64,000 bases of DNA. It comes from CF-162 sp963667205 (lineage in GTDB: Bacteria; Chloroflexota; Dehalococcoidia; SM23-28-2; RBG-16-64-32). A program made the position numbers and the translations under genes. The notes under the pieces were generated by a model, which saw only the letters and a program-made list of their open reading frames with translations, was not told the DNA's origin and did not search any database. This document shows positions 1 to 7,782 of this stretch, one piece after another; positions within the stretch are counted from its first letter, which is position 1, and the number at the start of each line of letters is the position of its first letter. The stretch spans positions 1 through 64,000 of the forward strand of contig OY762959.1 in NCBI GenBank assembly GCA_963667205.1. The letters are read 5' to 3'.

Positions 1-11
1 CGTTGAGGGGG

Positions 12-41
12 TTGACCGAGAGTCTTCTCCAGTAGTAGATT
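12..41 (+). promoter_or_regulatory. Possible sigma70-type promoter of the surface-protein locus
   Basis: TTGACC at 12-17 and TAGATT at 36-41 are separated by 18 bases and lie about 70 bases upstream of the ATG at 112. The ribosome binding site AAGGAGG is at about 100-106. The match is by eye and the -10 box is imperfect. Confidence 0.3.
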
Positions 42-111
42 CGCAAACTATAGGCACATTAATGAAGCAAAGCACAATTAACGAGAGCGCAATTCATTCA
101 AGGAGGCTGAG

Positions 112-1302
112 ATGACGCTAGCAGCGCCAAAGTCTCGCCAGGGCAAGTTCATACTTGTGCTGGCGGCAATTGCTGCCACTATCGCTGTCCTGGGCGCGTT
201 GAACCTGGTAAACAACGCCAGTGCAACCATTCCCGGCGGCACGACAGTAACAGTTACCGAAACAGTTACCCGATGGCACGCACCAGTATATGTACCCGAT
301 GGCACGACCGGTGTAGTGCCCCTGGGCAGCATCATCACTCACACCAAGTCGCTAGCCCTCGGCGCGACGCCGGCCCCCCCAACCAACAACGCCAGGCTGG
401 ACTGGACGACGGACGAGAACCTTTTCGCCACCGCCGTCACGGACACGGGCGCCGACATGGCGTTCACCGACACCGACACCGACAATGACACCGACAATGA
501 CTGCGACACGATGGTGGACACGTATCAGAAGCACGGGTGCGCTAACAACGGTCCGCTGTCCAACGGCACCGTCGTTGGGACTTACATCCTTCTGCCGGCC
601 GCCAGCGACCCGACCCCCTACACGGTTACCAGCGGTGGGCTTACGGCCTGTGTTCTGGGCGACGCGGGCGGCGTCACCCTGAACTGCACGGACGAGACCG
701 ACACCAACACCATAGGTCCCTGGGACCCGTTGGTGAACCCGTTCACTGCCTCGAGCCGGCCGAACGCGCAGCACTCCATCATGTTCACGCTGCCGGCAGG
801 CGTGACGTGTGAGAGCGACGTTTCGAACGGCGACATCGTTCGCAGCTGTACCCCGGCCGACGTTGTCCTTAACGACCCGCCGAAGTTCTCGATGACGCTG
901 GCCGTCGACACCCCGACTATTCTCGGGACAGTGCCAGCCCTTGGGGAGATCGGCGTTGTGACGGTCACCATTGCCAGTGCGCAGGAGACCAGCGGCACGA
1001 TCACCCTCCTGGTCAAGTACGACCTGGGGAAGGCTGCCGGCGTGACGGGTGAGGAGACGGTTGACCTTCTCGATCCGGTAGCGACCAACACGTTCGCGTT
1101 CGGGATCCGGCACCGCGGCGAGGCCGACCAGGCCACCGAATACGCGGCCAACCCGGACCTCGACGTATTCTGCACCAACCACTCCATCGCCTTCCCGAAC
1201 TGCAGGATTCTCGATGTTCAGCATGACGAGGATGACGCCACCGGTTCATTCCACCAGGTGTGCCTCATCAGCTCCGACCTGACGCACATCCGACGACGGT
1301 GA
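112..1302 (+). CDS. Large exported surface protein, N-terminal part (gene broken at about 1280-1330)
   Basis: A strong AAGGAGG site precedes the ATG. Residues 1-37 form an uncleaved anchor or signal peptide (basic start, hydrophobic run, cleavage plausible after NNASA). The mature part is rich in Thr, Asp and Val. An acidic stretch near residues 117-137 alternates Asp with Thr or Asn (DTDTDNDTDND), as in calcium-binding loops. The reading frame ends at TGA 1300-1302, but the ORF starting at 1312 continues in the same frame. Between 1281 and 1329 the protein-like sequence is found in the other two frames (DAHPTTV, then FITWTITQ), so three missing single bases would restore one protein of about 1485 residues. 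I therefore read this as the front of the gene that ends at 4563. Function is unknown; cell-surface or extracellular location is inferred. Confidence 0.75.
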   Translation: MTLAAPKSRQGKFILVLAAIAATIAVLGALNLVNNASATIPGGTTVTVTETVTRWHAPVYVPDGTTGVVPLGSIITHTKSLALGATPAPPTNNARLDWTTDENLFATAVTDTGADMAFTDTDTDNDTDNDCDTMVDTYQKHGCANNGPLSNGTVVGTYILLPAASDPTPYTVTSGGLTACVLGDAGGVTLNCTDETDTNTIGPWDPLVNPFTASSRPNAQHSIMFTLPAGVTCESDVSNGDIVRSCTPADVVLNDPPKFSMTLAVDTPTILGTVPALGEIGVVTVTIASAQETSGTITLLVKYDLGKAAGVTGEETVDLLDPVATNTFAFGIRHRGEADQATEYAANPDLDVFCTNHSIAFPNCRILDVQHDEDDATGSFHQVCLISSDLTHIRRR

Positions 1303-1311
1303 GTTCATAAC

Positions 1312-4300
1312 GTGGACGATCACCCAGGCCCGGGCAGCAACGCCACGGTGAACCCGGCCCCGAACGGACAGAAGATCGGTGGCCCAGGCCCACCCGAGGA
1401 CGCCATTCCGTGCGTGCGCTGGTCGTCCGGCGGCGTAGGCTCACAGACGATCGTTGCCAGCCACAACCCCGCCAACGGCACTGGCCCGGCGACGAACTAC
1501 TACTTCGACAACAACGTGCCGCTGCCGCTGGTCAAGGAGTGGAACACGATCGACTACACGCGGATCGTGGCCGTCACCGGCTACGTGGGCGACGACCTTA
1601 CTCAGAACAAGGGTGAGCTTGCCGCCTGGGAAGAGCGCGACTGCAGCTACGTCCCGGTGGACTCAGGTTTGTGCGAAGACCCCGACCTTGACGGTCTGAC
1701 CCTGGCCCAGGAGGCCTCATTCATCACCCAGAGCCCGTCGGGCGTCCTGATCTCGGCCCCGCCGCGCTCCTTCATCGACTACACGATCGGCAGCCACTCC
1801 GACATTGGTGGCATCTACGATGGTCCGGTCGATGGCGCCAAGCAGACCTACACGATCTCCGGTGACTGTGGCTCCGTCCGGCTGGAGGACCCGCAGAGCG
1901 GTACCCCAGTCACCCTGACCAACGACGGTGGCGCGACGACGAGCGCCACAGTGCTTTCGAGCGACAAGGGCGTGGGCTTCAGCTTCGTTCCGAACAACGA
2001 GGGTGCGGTATCGACGACGGTCGCCAACGCCGACTGTGGCCTGAGCGCCACGATCTGCATCAGCATCACGACTGAGGAAGACAACCCCTTCCGCGGCCCG
2101 CCGATCGATGACGCACCGGACGAGGACATCTGCGTGATCTACACCACGCACCCGCCGACGTCGAAGACGCCGCAGCTTGCATGGGCCGGTCAGCGCATGG
2201 TGGTCGAGCACTTCTGGGGCGACATCGACGAGAGCGGCGACATGGTCTGCCCCTACGCAACTGACATAACTGAGGACAACCCCGGCGGATCCTTCCACGT
2301 TCTCTACAGCGTCCAGGCGGGCACCGGCTCGTTCACGGCCGCGCTACAGATGAACCCGCTTGCCGTCAGCCAGAACGGCCAGGACGCTATCGTTGAGGTC
2401 TACCCGGTACCCATAGACCTGAACAACGACGGCGAAATAGACCCGAACAGTGGCTGCATCAGCCGGATTATCTTCGAGAACCAGGACCAGGGCCAGAACG
2501 ACATCATCGCTTACGTCGTGGATACAGACGATGCAGGCCCTGACCTCTCAAACGCGATGCCGATCAGCCAGCAGGTAGCGTTCGTGATCTACTACATGAA
2601 GTTCGAGGACGCAGTCCTGACGCTGGTCCCGGGTTCGCGGGCTAACCACAACAGTGGCGGCTTCTATCCGAACAGCCCGCTTGACTCGTCGGAAGACGTC
2701 ACAGAGATGTTGCTGCCGGACGACGCAGTCAACGTCTCGGCCGACGTCCTCGTCCGCCTGCGCGTACGCGGCTGGGTGGAGACGACGTACTGCCCGGCGC
2801 GCGATTCCGCGGTCGGAGCGAACGGCGAATTCCTGCCGGCGAACCGCTGCATCTTCCCGGATGACTGGCAGTTCAAGGCAGGTGGCGTCGTCGGAGACGG
2901 CCTGAACGAGGCGGCGGACGACACAGCTTCTGACGCTGGCTTTGCCGAATCGTCACGGCCGAACTTCGACATCCTTGGTGTGGTGCCGACGGCGCCCACA
3001 AACCAGGCCGTTTGTAACGCCGTACCGCGGGCCTCCGGTCCGTTCAGCTGGCTGGACACCAACGTCCAGGGCGACACCTCGGCTGCGCCGTGTGGCGACA
3101 GCCTGGCCCCGAACGTTTCGACGGCCTCTGCCAACGACTGCCTGCACGCGGGTGCACAGACGAGCCGCACCTGCCGCGAAGTGGTGTTCCCGAACGGCAT
3201 AATCAACGCCTGGGACCCGCACATGCCGGCAGCGCTGGCGATGTTCGTGCTCCATGATGATGGCTTCCTCCGCCCGGCGGACAAGGACAGCATCTACTCG
3301 AGCGGGAACCTCTTCTATACGACGCACATCCCGGCGGAGCCGTGGATTGCACCGATCAACAACGACCTCAGTGGCTACCAGTGGAACAGCTGGGGTGGCC
3401 CGGGGGCCAAGGCCGGCCAGTACGAGTTCTGGACGAGCCTGGCCGACAGCAGTGCTGAAGTACTGTCCTGCGCGGGCCCGTCATCAGGCGCCTACTACGT
3501 GCCTGCCGGCGGCAGTGACCCGTGTGGCGATGGCTCCGGTGTGCGCACCGGCGGCTACAGCTGGACGAAGGTCTACACCGACAACCACGGCGAAGCGATG
3601 ACCTGGGTGAACGGCGACGCGAACCTTGGGTTCTCAGAGTGCGACTCGTCAGCCGGTGGGACCGACCCGGACCACATGATCGTCCTCCTCAGCGGTTACT
3701 ACTGCGAGAACGGCGACAAGGTGGGCCACAGCACCATCCGGGCCTCGGTTGACTACCCGGACAAGCGCAAGCACTTCGCGATCATGAGCAACGAAGTAGA
3801 TATCGACTGGACGTGGGGCGGGATCAAGGAAGTGACGATCGAGCCAGGCGAGAACGCCCAGTTCAACTACGTCGTCTTCCACGTGACCGACCGCGATGGC
3901 TACTGTGGCAACAGCCCGAGCCTGCACCCGGTGCTTGGAAAGCGTGTCAACTTCGTAATCGACTCGCCGAACGGCATCATCTTCCCGAACGCCGATGGTC
4001 ACCCGGCTGCCCTCCTGGGCACCTGGGGCGGCAGGCTGGCAGCCACCTACACCTTCGACACCGCCGACAGCGCACTGACGATCACACCGACGCTCAGTGA
4101 CGATGAGTGCCAGGCCTGGATCCACATCACGGAGAGTCTGCTGCAGCCGGTCAACGTCCTCGTCATCGCCTACGACCCAGAAGGCACAGTAACGTTTGAC
4201 AAGATCGTTAACGCGCCGACGCCGACGCCAGAGCCGCCGTCACCGACGCCGGCCAACCAGCAGAACCTGTGGGCAGACATCGACTGCGACAACAACGTGA

Positions 4301-4563
4301 ACCCGGTTGACTCGCTGAAGATTCTGCGCGCAGACGCCGGCCTGAGCGTGTCTCAGAGCGCGAACTGCCCGACACCGGGTGGGGACCTGAACGTGCAATG
4401 GGGCGGTCTGAGCACGAACGAGAAGTGGGCCGACGCTGACTGCAGCGGCGGACTCGACCCGGCCGACTCGCTGAAGATCCTCAGGTTCGACGCAGGCCTG
4501 TTCTACATCCAGCAGGAGCCTTGCCCGGACATTGGGGCAGAGGTTCTCATTCCGCAGCAATAG
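1312..4563 (+). CDS. Large exported surface protein, C-terminal part with two dockerin-like units
   Basis: This is the continuation of the gene starting at 112, not an independent gene; its apparent GTG start has no ribosome binding site. It is a long Cys-containing extracellular region with no enzyme motif that I recognise. A Pro/Thr linker (about 4217-4257) leads to two dockerin-like units at 4270-4377 and 4426-4536. Each has a 12-residue EF-hand-type loop with acidic or polar residues at positions 1, 3, 5, 9 and 12 (DIDCDNNVNPVD and DADCSGGLDPAD), followed by the helix SLKILR. Each also has a Cys at loop position 4 and a second Cys 27 residues later, which could form a disulfide. By analogy with dockerins it should bind a cohesin; three cohesin-like genes follow directly. 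Substrate and role are unknown. Confidence 0.75.
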   Translation: MDDHPGPGSNATVNPAPNGQKIGGPGPPEDAIPCVRWSSGGVGSQTIVASHNPANGTGPATNYYFDNNVPLPLVKEWNTIDYTRIVAVTGYVGDDLTQNKGELAAWEERDCSYVPVDSGLCEDPDLDGLTLAQEASFITQSPSGVLISAPPRSFIDYTIGSHSDIGGIYDGPVDGAKQTYTISGDCGSVRLEDPQSGTPVTLTNDGGATTSATVLSSDKGVGFSFVPNNEGAVSTTVANADCGLSATICISITTEEDNPFRGPPIDDAPDEDICVIYTTHPPTSKTPQLAWAGQRMVVEHFWGDIDESGDMVCPYATDITEDNPGGSFHVLYSVQAGTGSFTAALQMNPLAVSQNGQDAIVEVYPVPIDLNNDGEIDPNSGCISRIIFENQDQGQNDIIAYVVDTDDAGPDLSNAMPISQQVAFVIYYMKFEDAVLTLVPGSRANHNSGGFYPNSPLDSSEDVTEMLLPDDAVNVSADVLVRLRVRGWVETTYCPARDSAVGANGEFLPANRCIFPDDWQFKAGGVVGDGLNEAADDTASDAGFAESSRPNFDILGVVPTAPTNQAVCNAVPRASGPFSWLDTNVQGDTSAAPCGDSLAPNVSTASANDCLHAGAQTSRTCREVVFPNGIINAWDPHMPAALAMFVLHDDGFLRPADKDSIYSSGNLFYTTHIPAEPWIAPINNDLSGYQWNSWGGPGAKAGQYEFWTSLADSSAEVLSCAGPSSGAYYVPAGGSDPCGDGSGVRTGGYSWTKVYTDNHGEAMTWVNGDANLGFSECDSSAGGTDPDHMIVLLSGYYCENGDKVGHSTIRASVDYPDKRKHFAIMSNEVDIDWTWGGIKEVTIEPGENAQFNYVVFHVTDRDGYCGNSPSLHPVLGKRVNFVIDSPNGIIFPNADGHPAALLGTWGGRLAATYTFDTADSALTITPTLSDDECQAWIHITESLLQPVNVLVIAYDPEGTVTFDKIVNAPTPTPEPPSPTPANQQNLWADIDCDNNVNPVDSLKILRADAGLSVSQSANCPTPGGDLNVQWGGLSTNEKWADADCSGGLDPADSLKILRFDAGLFYIQQEPCPDIGAEVLIPQQ

Positions 4564-4596
4564 TCAGATCAAGGACTAATAGGAGGTCACAGCAGA

Positions 4597-5250
4597 ATGA
4601 CATTGAACACAGCGATGAGCAGGGGATGGACCGCGGCGGCAGCCGCGGCCATCCTCGCCACCGTAGCCGCGCTCGCGTTCCTGGGGATCGCCCGAGCGGC
4701 TAGCATCAGCGACCTGACCGTAGGCTCGGCGACAGTTGCGCCTGCCGGGACGGTAATGATCAACGTGACGGCGACGACCGACGACCTCGGTTCGTACCGC
4801 GTCGACGTTGGTTACGACTCGACCCTGGTGACGGCGACCGAGTGCACGTCCAGCAACGGCGTCTGCTCGATCGACGTCGTAGCCAGCGACACGGTCCGCA
4901 TAAACGGCAGCAACCTTGCCGGCATCATGGGAGATGACGTCGTGCTGGGCACGATCACCTTCCTTGCCGGCAGCAGCGAAGGCGTAGCCGACCTGAACGT
5001 CGACGCCGCCACGCAGGTTCTGTCCGACACAGTGGGTGACACTCTCACCGTGACGGCCACCGACGGCGCGATCACAATCGCCACTGCGCCGACGGACGCC
5101 CCGACGGCTACCCCGGGCGCGCCCCCGGCGACTGGTGGCGCGGCCGGCGCCAGCAGCACCAACTCCCTGGCGTGGCTGCTTGCCGCCTCAGGTCTGGCCA
5201 TCGTTGCCGGCGGCGCCTGGGTCCTGGCCCGCGCCGGCCGCGAGAACTAG
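4597..5250 (+). CDS. Cohesin-like protein with C-terminal membrane anchor
   Basis: AGGAGG precedes the ATG at 4597; a second ATG at 4615 is possible. Residues 1-35 are a signal peptide ending near IARAA. Residues about 36-160 form a single beta-rich module (SDLTVGSATVAPAGTVMINV, then YRVDVGYDSTLV and LGTITFLAGS) with the layout of a type I-like cohesin. A Thr/Pro/Ala linker, PPATG and a hydrophobic C-terminal segment with a basic tail (LARAGREN) suggest membrane or sortase-like anchoring, although PPATG is not a canonical LPXTG. It sits 33 bases after the dockerin-bearing gene and before a strong terminator, so it probably acts as the surface receptor for dockerin-tagged proteins. The cohesin assignment rests on fold-like pattern and context. 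Confidence 0.65.
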   Translation: MTLNTAMSRGWTAAAAAAILATVAALAFLGIARAASISDLTVGSATVAPAGTVMINVTATTDDLGSYRVDVGYDSTLVTATECTSSNGVCSIDVVASDTVRINGSNLAGIMGDDVVLGTITFLAGSSEGVADLNVDAATQVLSDTVGDTLTVTATDGAITIATAPTDAPTATPGAPPATGGAAGASSTNSLAWLLAASGLAIVAGGAWVLARAGREN

Positions 5251-5271
5251 CCCTATCCATCCGTAACTAGT

Positions 5272-5310
5272 GAGAGGGGCTCCTTCCAAAGGAGCCCCTC
5301 TCTTTTCTTT
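5272..5310 (+). terminator. Rho-independent terminator
   Basis: A perfect 14-base-pair stem (5272-5285 with 5289-5302) with a 3-base loop is followed by TTTTCTTT. It closes the transcription unit of the large surface protein and the first cohesin-like gene. Confidence 0.95.
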
Positions 5311-5457
5311 CCTTAACCACGCATAGGCGCCCGATCACTTACCAAATCAAACGTGAATTGCTAAACTTGCGACCAGTTGAATTACTCCTAACCTGGGGTC
5401 ATGGCAGGCGTCCGTACCGGCCCCAGAGCGCACCCAGATCCGACAGGAGGCAGCACT

Positions 5458-6312
5458 ATGACCCGCACCTCTAGACTGTCCTTTCGGCCGGCTGTCGCCG
5501 TTGTGATCGCACTGGCTGCCGTTTCGCTGATGTTCCTGACGTCTCAGAACGGCACGGAAGCCGGTGGCACGAACAGCCTCGCTATCTCACCTACCGACAG
5601 GGAGATCGGCGTCGGCGCTACGGCGTCCGTCAGCCTCGTCTCAATGCCACCTGCGGAAAGCCTGGCCGCCTGGGTGATCGACGTCGTCTATGATCCTGCC
5701 GTGGTGAGCGTCGACAGCTGCACCTCGGTCGCCAGTCCGCCGGGCAGTGTGGCCGTCAGCTATTGCAGGGCCGACGACCAGGAGGGCGGTCCGGATGACG
5801 AGACGGTCGTCATTCTGGGCGGCATCTTGTTCACCGACACCGAACGCGGCCTTGACGACGAGACGACGCTAGCGTCGATCAAATTTGCAGCCGTGGGCGC
5901 CATCGGTGAATGCTCAGACCTGACGATCAACGTCGTTTCGCACCTCGGCCCTGATCCGGCGGGCCCTGAGACGAATCCAGCGACGACTAACGGCGAGATC
6001 TGCATCGTCGAGCAAGCGGGAACGGAGCGGATCTGGGCCGACGACAACTGCTCCGGCTCAGCCGACCCGATCGACTCACTGCTGACCCTTCGCTTCGACG
6101 CCGGGCTGCCCACGAACACCGGCGAATGCCCCGACTTCGGTCAGGTGGTCGAAGTTACGGGTGCTTCACCCCATCCATGGGGCGACGTCGACTGCTCGGG
6201 TGCCGTGAATCCAGTAGACTCTCTCAAGCTGCTGCGCTTCGACGCGGGGCTCAGCGTTTCTCAGGCGGCAGGCTGTCCCGGGATGGGGTCAACGGTCACC
6301 GTCTCAGACTGA
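5458..6312 (+). CDS. Secreted protein with a cohesin-like module plus two dockerin-like units
   Basis: I chose ATG 5458 because it follows ACAGGAGG at a good distance and opens directly with a signal peptide (RPAVAVVIALAAVSLMFL); an upstream in-frame ATG at 5401 would add 19 unlikely residues. After the signal comes one cohesin-like module of about 150 residues, paralogous to the next gene (MPPAESLAAWVIDVVYDP compare DPPEETLAVWAIEVAFDP). Two dockerin-like units end the protein: ADDNCSGSADPIDSL and GDVDCSGAVNPVDSLK, each with the loop Cys and a second Cys 26-27 residues downstream. Carrying both partners on one chain would allow head-to-tail assembly or adaptor function. It starts a new unit after the terminator at 5272-5310, and its stop is 5 bases before the next start. 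Confidence 0.75.
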   Translation: MTRTSRLSFRPAVAVVIALAAVSLMFLTSQNGTEAGGTNSLAISPTDREIGVGATASVSLVSMPPAESLAAWVIDVVYDPAVVSVDSCTSVASPPGSVAVSYCRADDQEGGPDDETVVILGGILFTDTERGLDDETTLASIKFAAVGAIGECSDLTINVVSHLGPDPAGPETNPATTNGEICIVEQAGTERIWADDNCSGSADPIDSLLTLRFDAGLPTNTGECPDFGQVVEVTGASPHPWGDVDCSGAVNPVDSLKLLRFDAGLSVSQAAGCPGMGSTVTVSD

Positions 6313-6317
6313 CAACC

Positions 6318-7220
6318 GTGATCGAGTTCAGATGGCTCCGGCCGGTGCTGGCCGGAGCCATCCTATTGGTCGTCGTGGCGGCATCGTTCGTCGCGCGTCC
6401 GGATCCTGCTTCCGCGGACGCGAACGAGGTCCTGATAGCCCCGGCTGCGATCGAAGTAGCGCCGGGCGGGTCAGCGGCGGTCCAGCTGATCGCCGACCCA
6501 CCAGAAGAGACGCTGGCCGTCTGGGCGATCGAGGTGGCGTTCGATCCCGACGTCGTGACCACCTCGGGCCGCAACTGCGACACGCTGGACCCGCCGCCGG
6601 ACTCGACGATGGTGGGAGCGTGCCTGGTCACCGACAAGGACGGCGACGAGGTCAACGAGACGCTGACGGTGCTGGCCGGGCTCGTCTTCAACGATGACGG
6701 CAGTGGCCTGGCCGAACGTACAGTCCTTGCCGACATAACGTTCGTGATCGTCGGCAGTCCAGGCGCCTGCAGCGATCTGCGCCTGCGCACGATTATCCAC
6801 TCCGACTCCGTTGGCGCAGAGACGAACCCCCAACTGTTCGACGGCCGCATCTGCGTTGAGCAGGACGCGCCGCCGAGCGGTACGGTCGTGCCGCACACGC
6901 CAGAGGCGCGCACATCGGAGCCGACGCCGACTGGCACTGCCATAGTGACGTCGCCGCCGGACGGCGGTACCGCCACCAGCGCCGATGAGACGCCCTCTGA
7001 CGGCACTCAGGAGCCGTCGCCGGGTGAGTTTTCGGCGTCTCAGCCGCCCGGGCCGGTAGATGGCGGCGAGGATGGCGGAGGTGGTGGCGCGCTGATCTGG
7101 GTGCTGGTCGCCGCGGTGGCGCTGATCGCGGCCGCGGGAGCGGCGTGGACGGTCGTGAGGCGTCGGGGAGCAGGCTCCGGGCCGGAAGGCCCCCCCCCCG
7201 TCAGCCGGATAGGCGGTTGA
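6318..7220 (+). CDS. Cohesin-like protein with Thr/Pro linker and C-terminal membrane anchor
   Basis: The GTG at 6318 lies 5 bases after the upstream stop and begins a signal peptide (LRPVLAGAILLVVVAASFVA), so the much longer in-frame extension back to 6126 is rejected. The cohesin-like module (about residues 38-180) is clearly paralogous to the one in the gene before it. A linker of about 80 residues rich in Thr, Pro and Ser follows, then Gly-rich sequence, a transmembrane segment (LIWVLVAAVALIAAAGAAW) and a basic tail. This is the domain order of a surface-anchored scaffold receptor. The last codons run over a C9 homopolymer near 7191, so the extreme C-terminus may be misread. The final 20 bases overlap the convergent gene. 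Confidence 0.7.
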   Translation: MIEFRWLRPVLAGAILLVVVAASFVARPDPASADANEVLIAPAAIEVAPGGSAAVQLIADPPEETLAVWAIEVAFDPDVVTTSGRNCDTLDPPPDSTMVGACLVTDKDGDEVNETLTVLAGLVFNDDGSGLAERTVLADITFVIVGSPGACSDLRLRTIIHSDSVGAETNPQLFDGRICVEQDAPPSGTVVPHTPEARTSEPTPTGTAIVTSPPDGGTATSADETPSDGTQEPSPGEFSASQPPGPVDGGEDGGGGGALIWVLVAAVALIAAAGAAWTVVRRRGAGSGPEGPPPVSRIGG

Positions 7221-7782
7221 AGCCGGTACAGCCGGTTGTTCCGGGCGCAGGCGCGATCTTCCACACGCTGTCCTCCCGGAGGTATGCCGTCTGGATGGTG
7301 TAGTCGTCGTTGGAGAGCGCGCCGACGATGACGGCGCTGGCCGTATCGCCGGTCAGGCTGACGTCGATCAGGTACCTGAAGCGGATCAACTGCAGCGAAT
7401 CGCCCAGGCTGGCGGCGTCCGACTCGCCGGCGGAGACGAACTCGGCGAACGGGCAGCGGTCGCGGAACTCTTGCGTGAACGCGTCGTAGAGGCCGGGCCA
7501 CTCGCCATCCGGCAGCGCCTCCACCGAGCGGCGGCCCAGGTCGATGATCGCCTGGCCGTTGGCGTCCACGGGCTCGAAGGGAGGGCTTGTGACCGTCGCG
7601 TTCGGCGTCAATTGGACGGCGGTGCCGCTGCTGTCATCGCCGCCGGTCAGCAGGAGTACGAGGGCCAGGGTCACACCCGCGATCGCTACGACCGCGCCGG
7701 TGACGATCAGCTCCGTACGGCCGATGATCGGCCGTACCTCGTCCCGCCGTCTGCGGCGACGTCGCTGCGGGCGCGACCGCAT
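7201..7782 (-). CDS. Membrane-anchored protein of unknown function
   Basis: Residues 1-23 are strongly basic, followed by one transmembrane helix (LIVTGAVVAIAGVTLALVLLL) and an extracytoplasmic domain of about 140 residues with no motif that I recognise. The pattern DAFTQEFRDRCPFAEFVS followed by a beta-rich segment containing TGDTASAVIVGAL resembles the small NTF2/DUF4878-type fold found in many anchored proteins, but this is only a suggestion. Its ATG overlaps the stop of the sugar dehydrogenase gene (ATGA at 7780-7784), so the two are probably translationally coupled. Confidence 0.75.
   Translation of the reverse strand: MRSRPQRRRRRRRDEVRPIIGRTELIVTGAVVAIAGVTLALVLLLTGGDDSSGTAVQLTPNATVTSPPFEPVDANGQAIIDLGRRSVEALPDGEWPGLYDAFTQEFRDRCPFAEFVSAGESDAASLGDSLQLIRFRYLIDVSLTGDTASAVIVGALSNDDYTIQTAYLREDSVWKIAPAPGTTGCTGFNRLSG

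Noticed and set aside
352..1224. Minus-strand ORF of 290 codons opposite the surface protein gene
   Set aside because: It is an antisense shadow of a high-GC gene: Arg/Val/Gly-rich, no ribosome site, no recognisable domain.
1300..1302. Selenocysteine or programmed readthrough at the TGA
   Set aside because: Flanking residues in that frame are poor and the other frames give the natural sequence; missing bases explain it better.
2664..3293. Minus-strand ORF of 209 codons
   Set aside because: Antisense shadow of the surface protein gene with Ser/Arg-rich random composition.
6126..6317. N-terminal extension of the second anchored cohesin-like gene
   Set aside because: It overlaps the dockerin units of the previous gene out of frame, and the signal peptide starts at GTG 6318.
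112..7220. Cellulosome
   Set aside because: No glycoside hydrolase or carbohydrate-binding module is visible beside the cohesin and dockerin-like modules.
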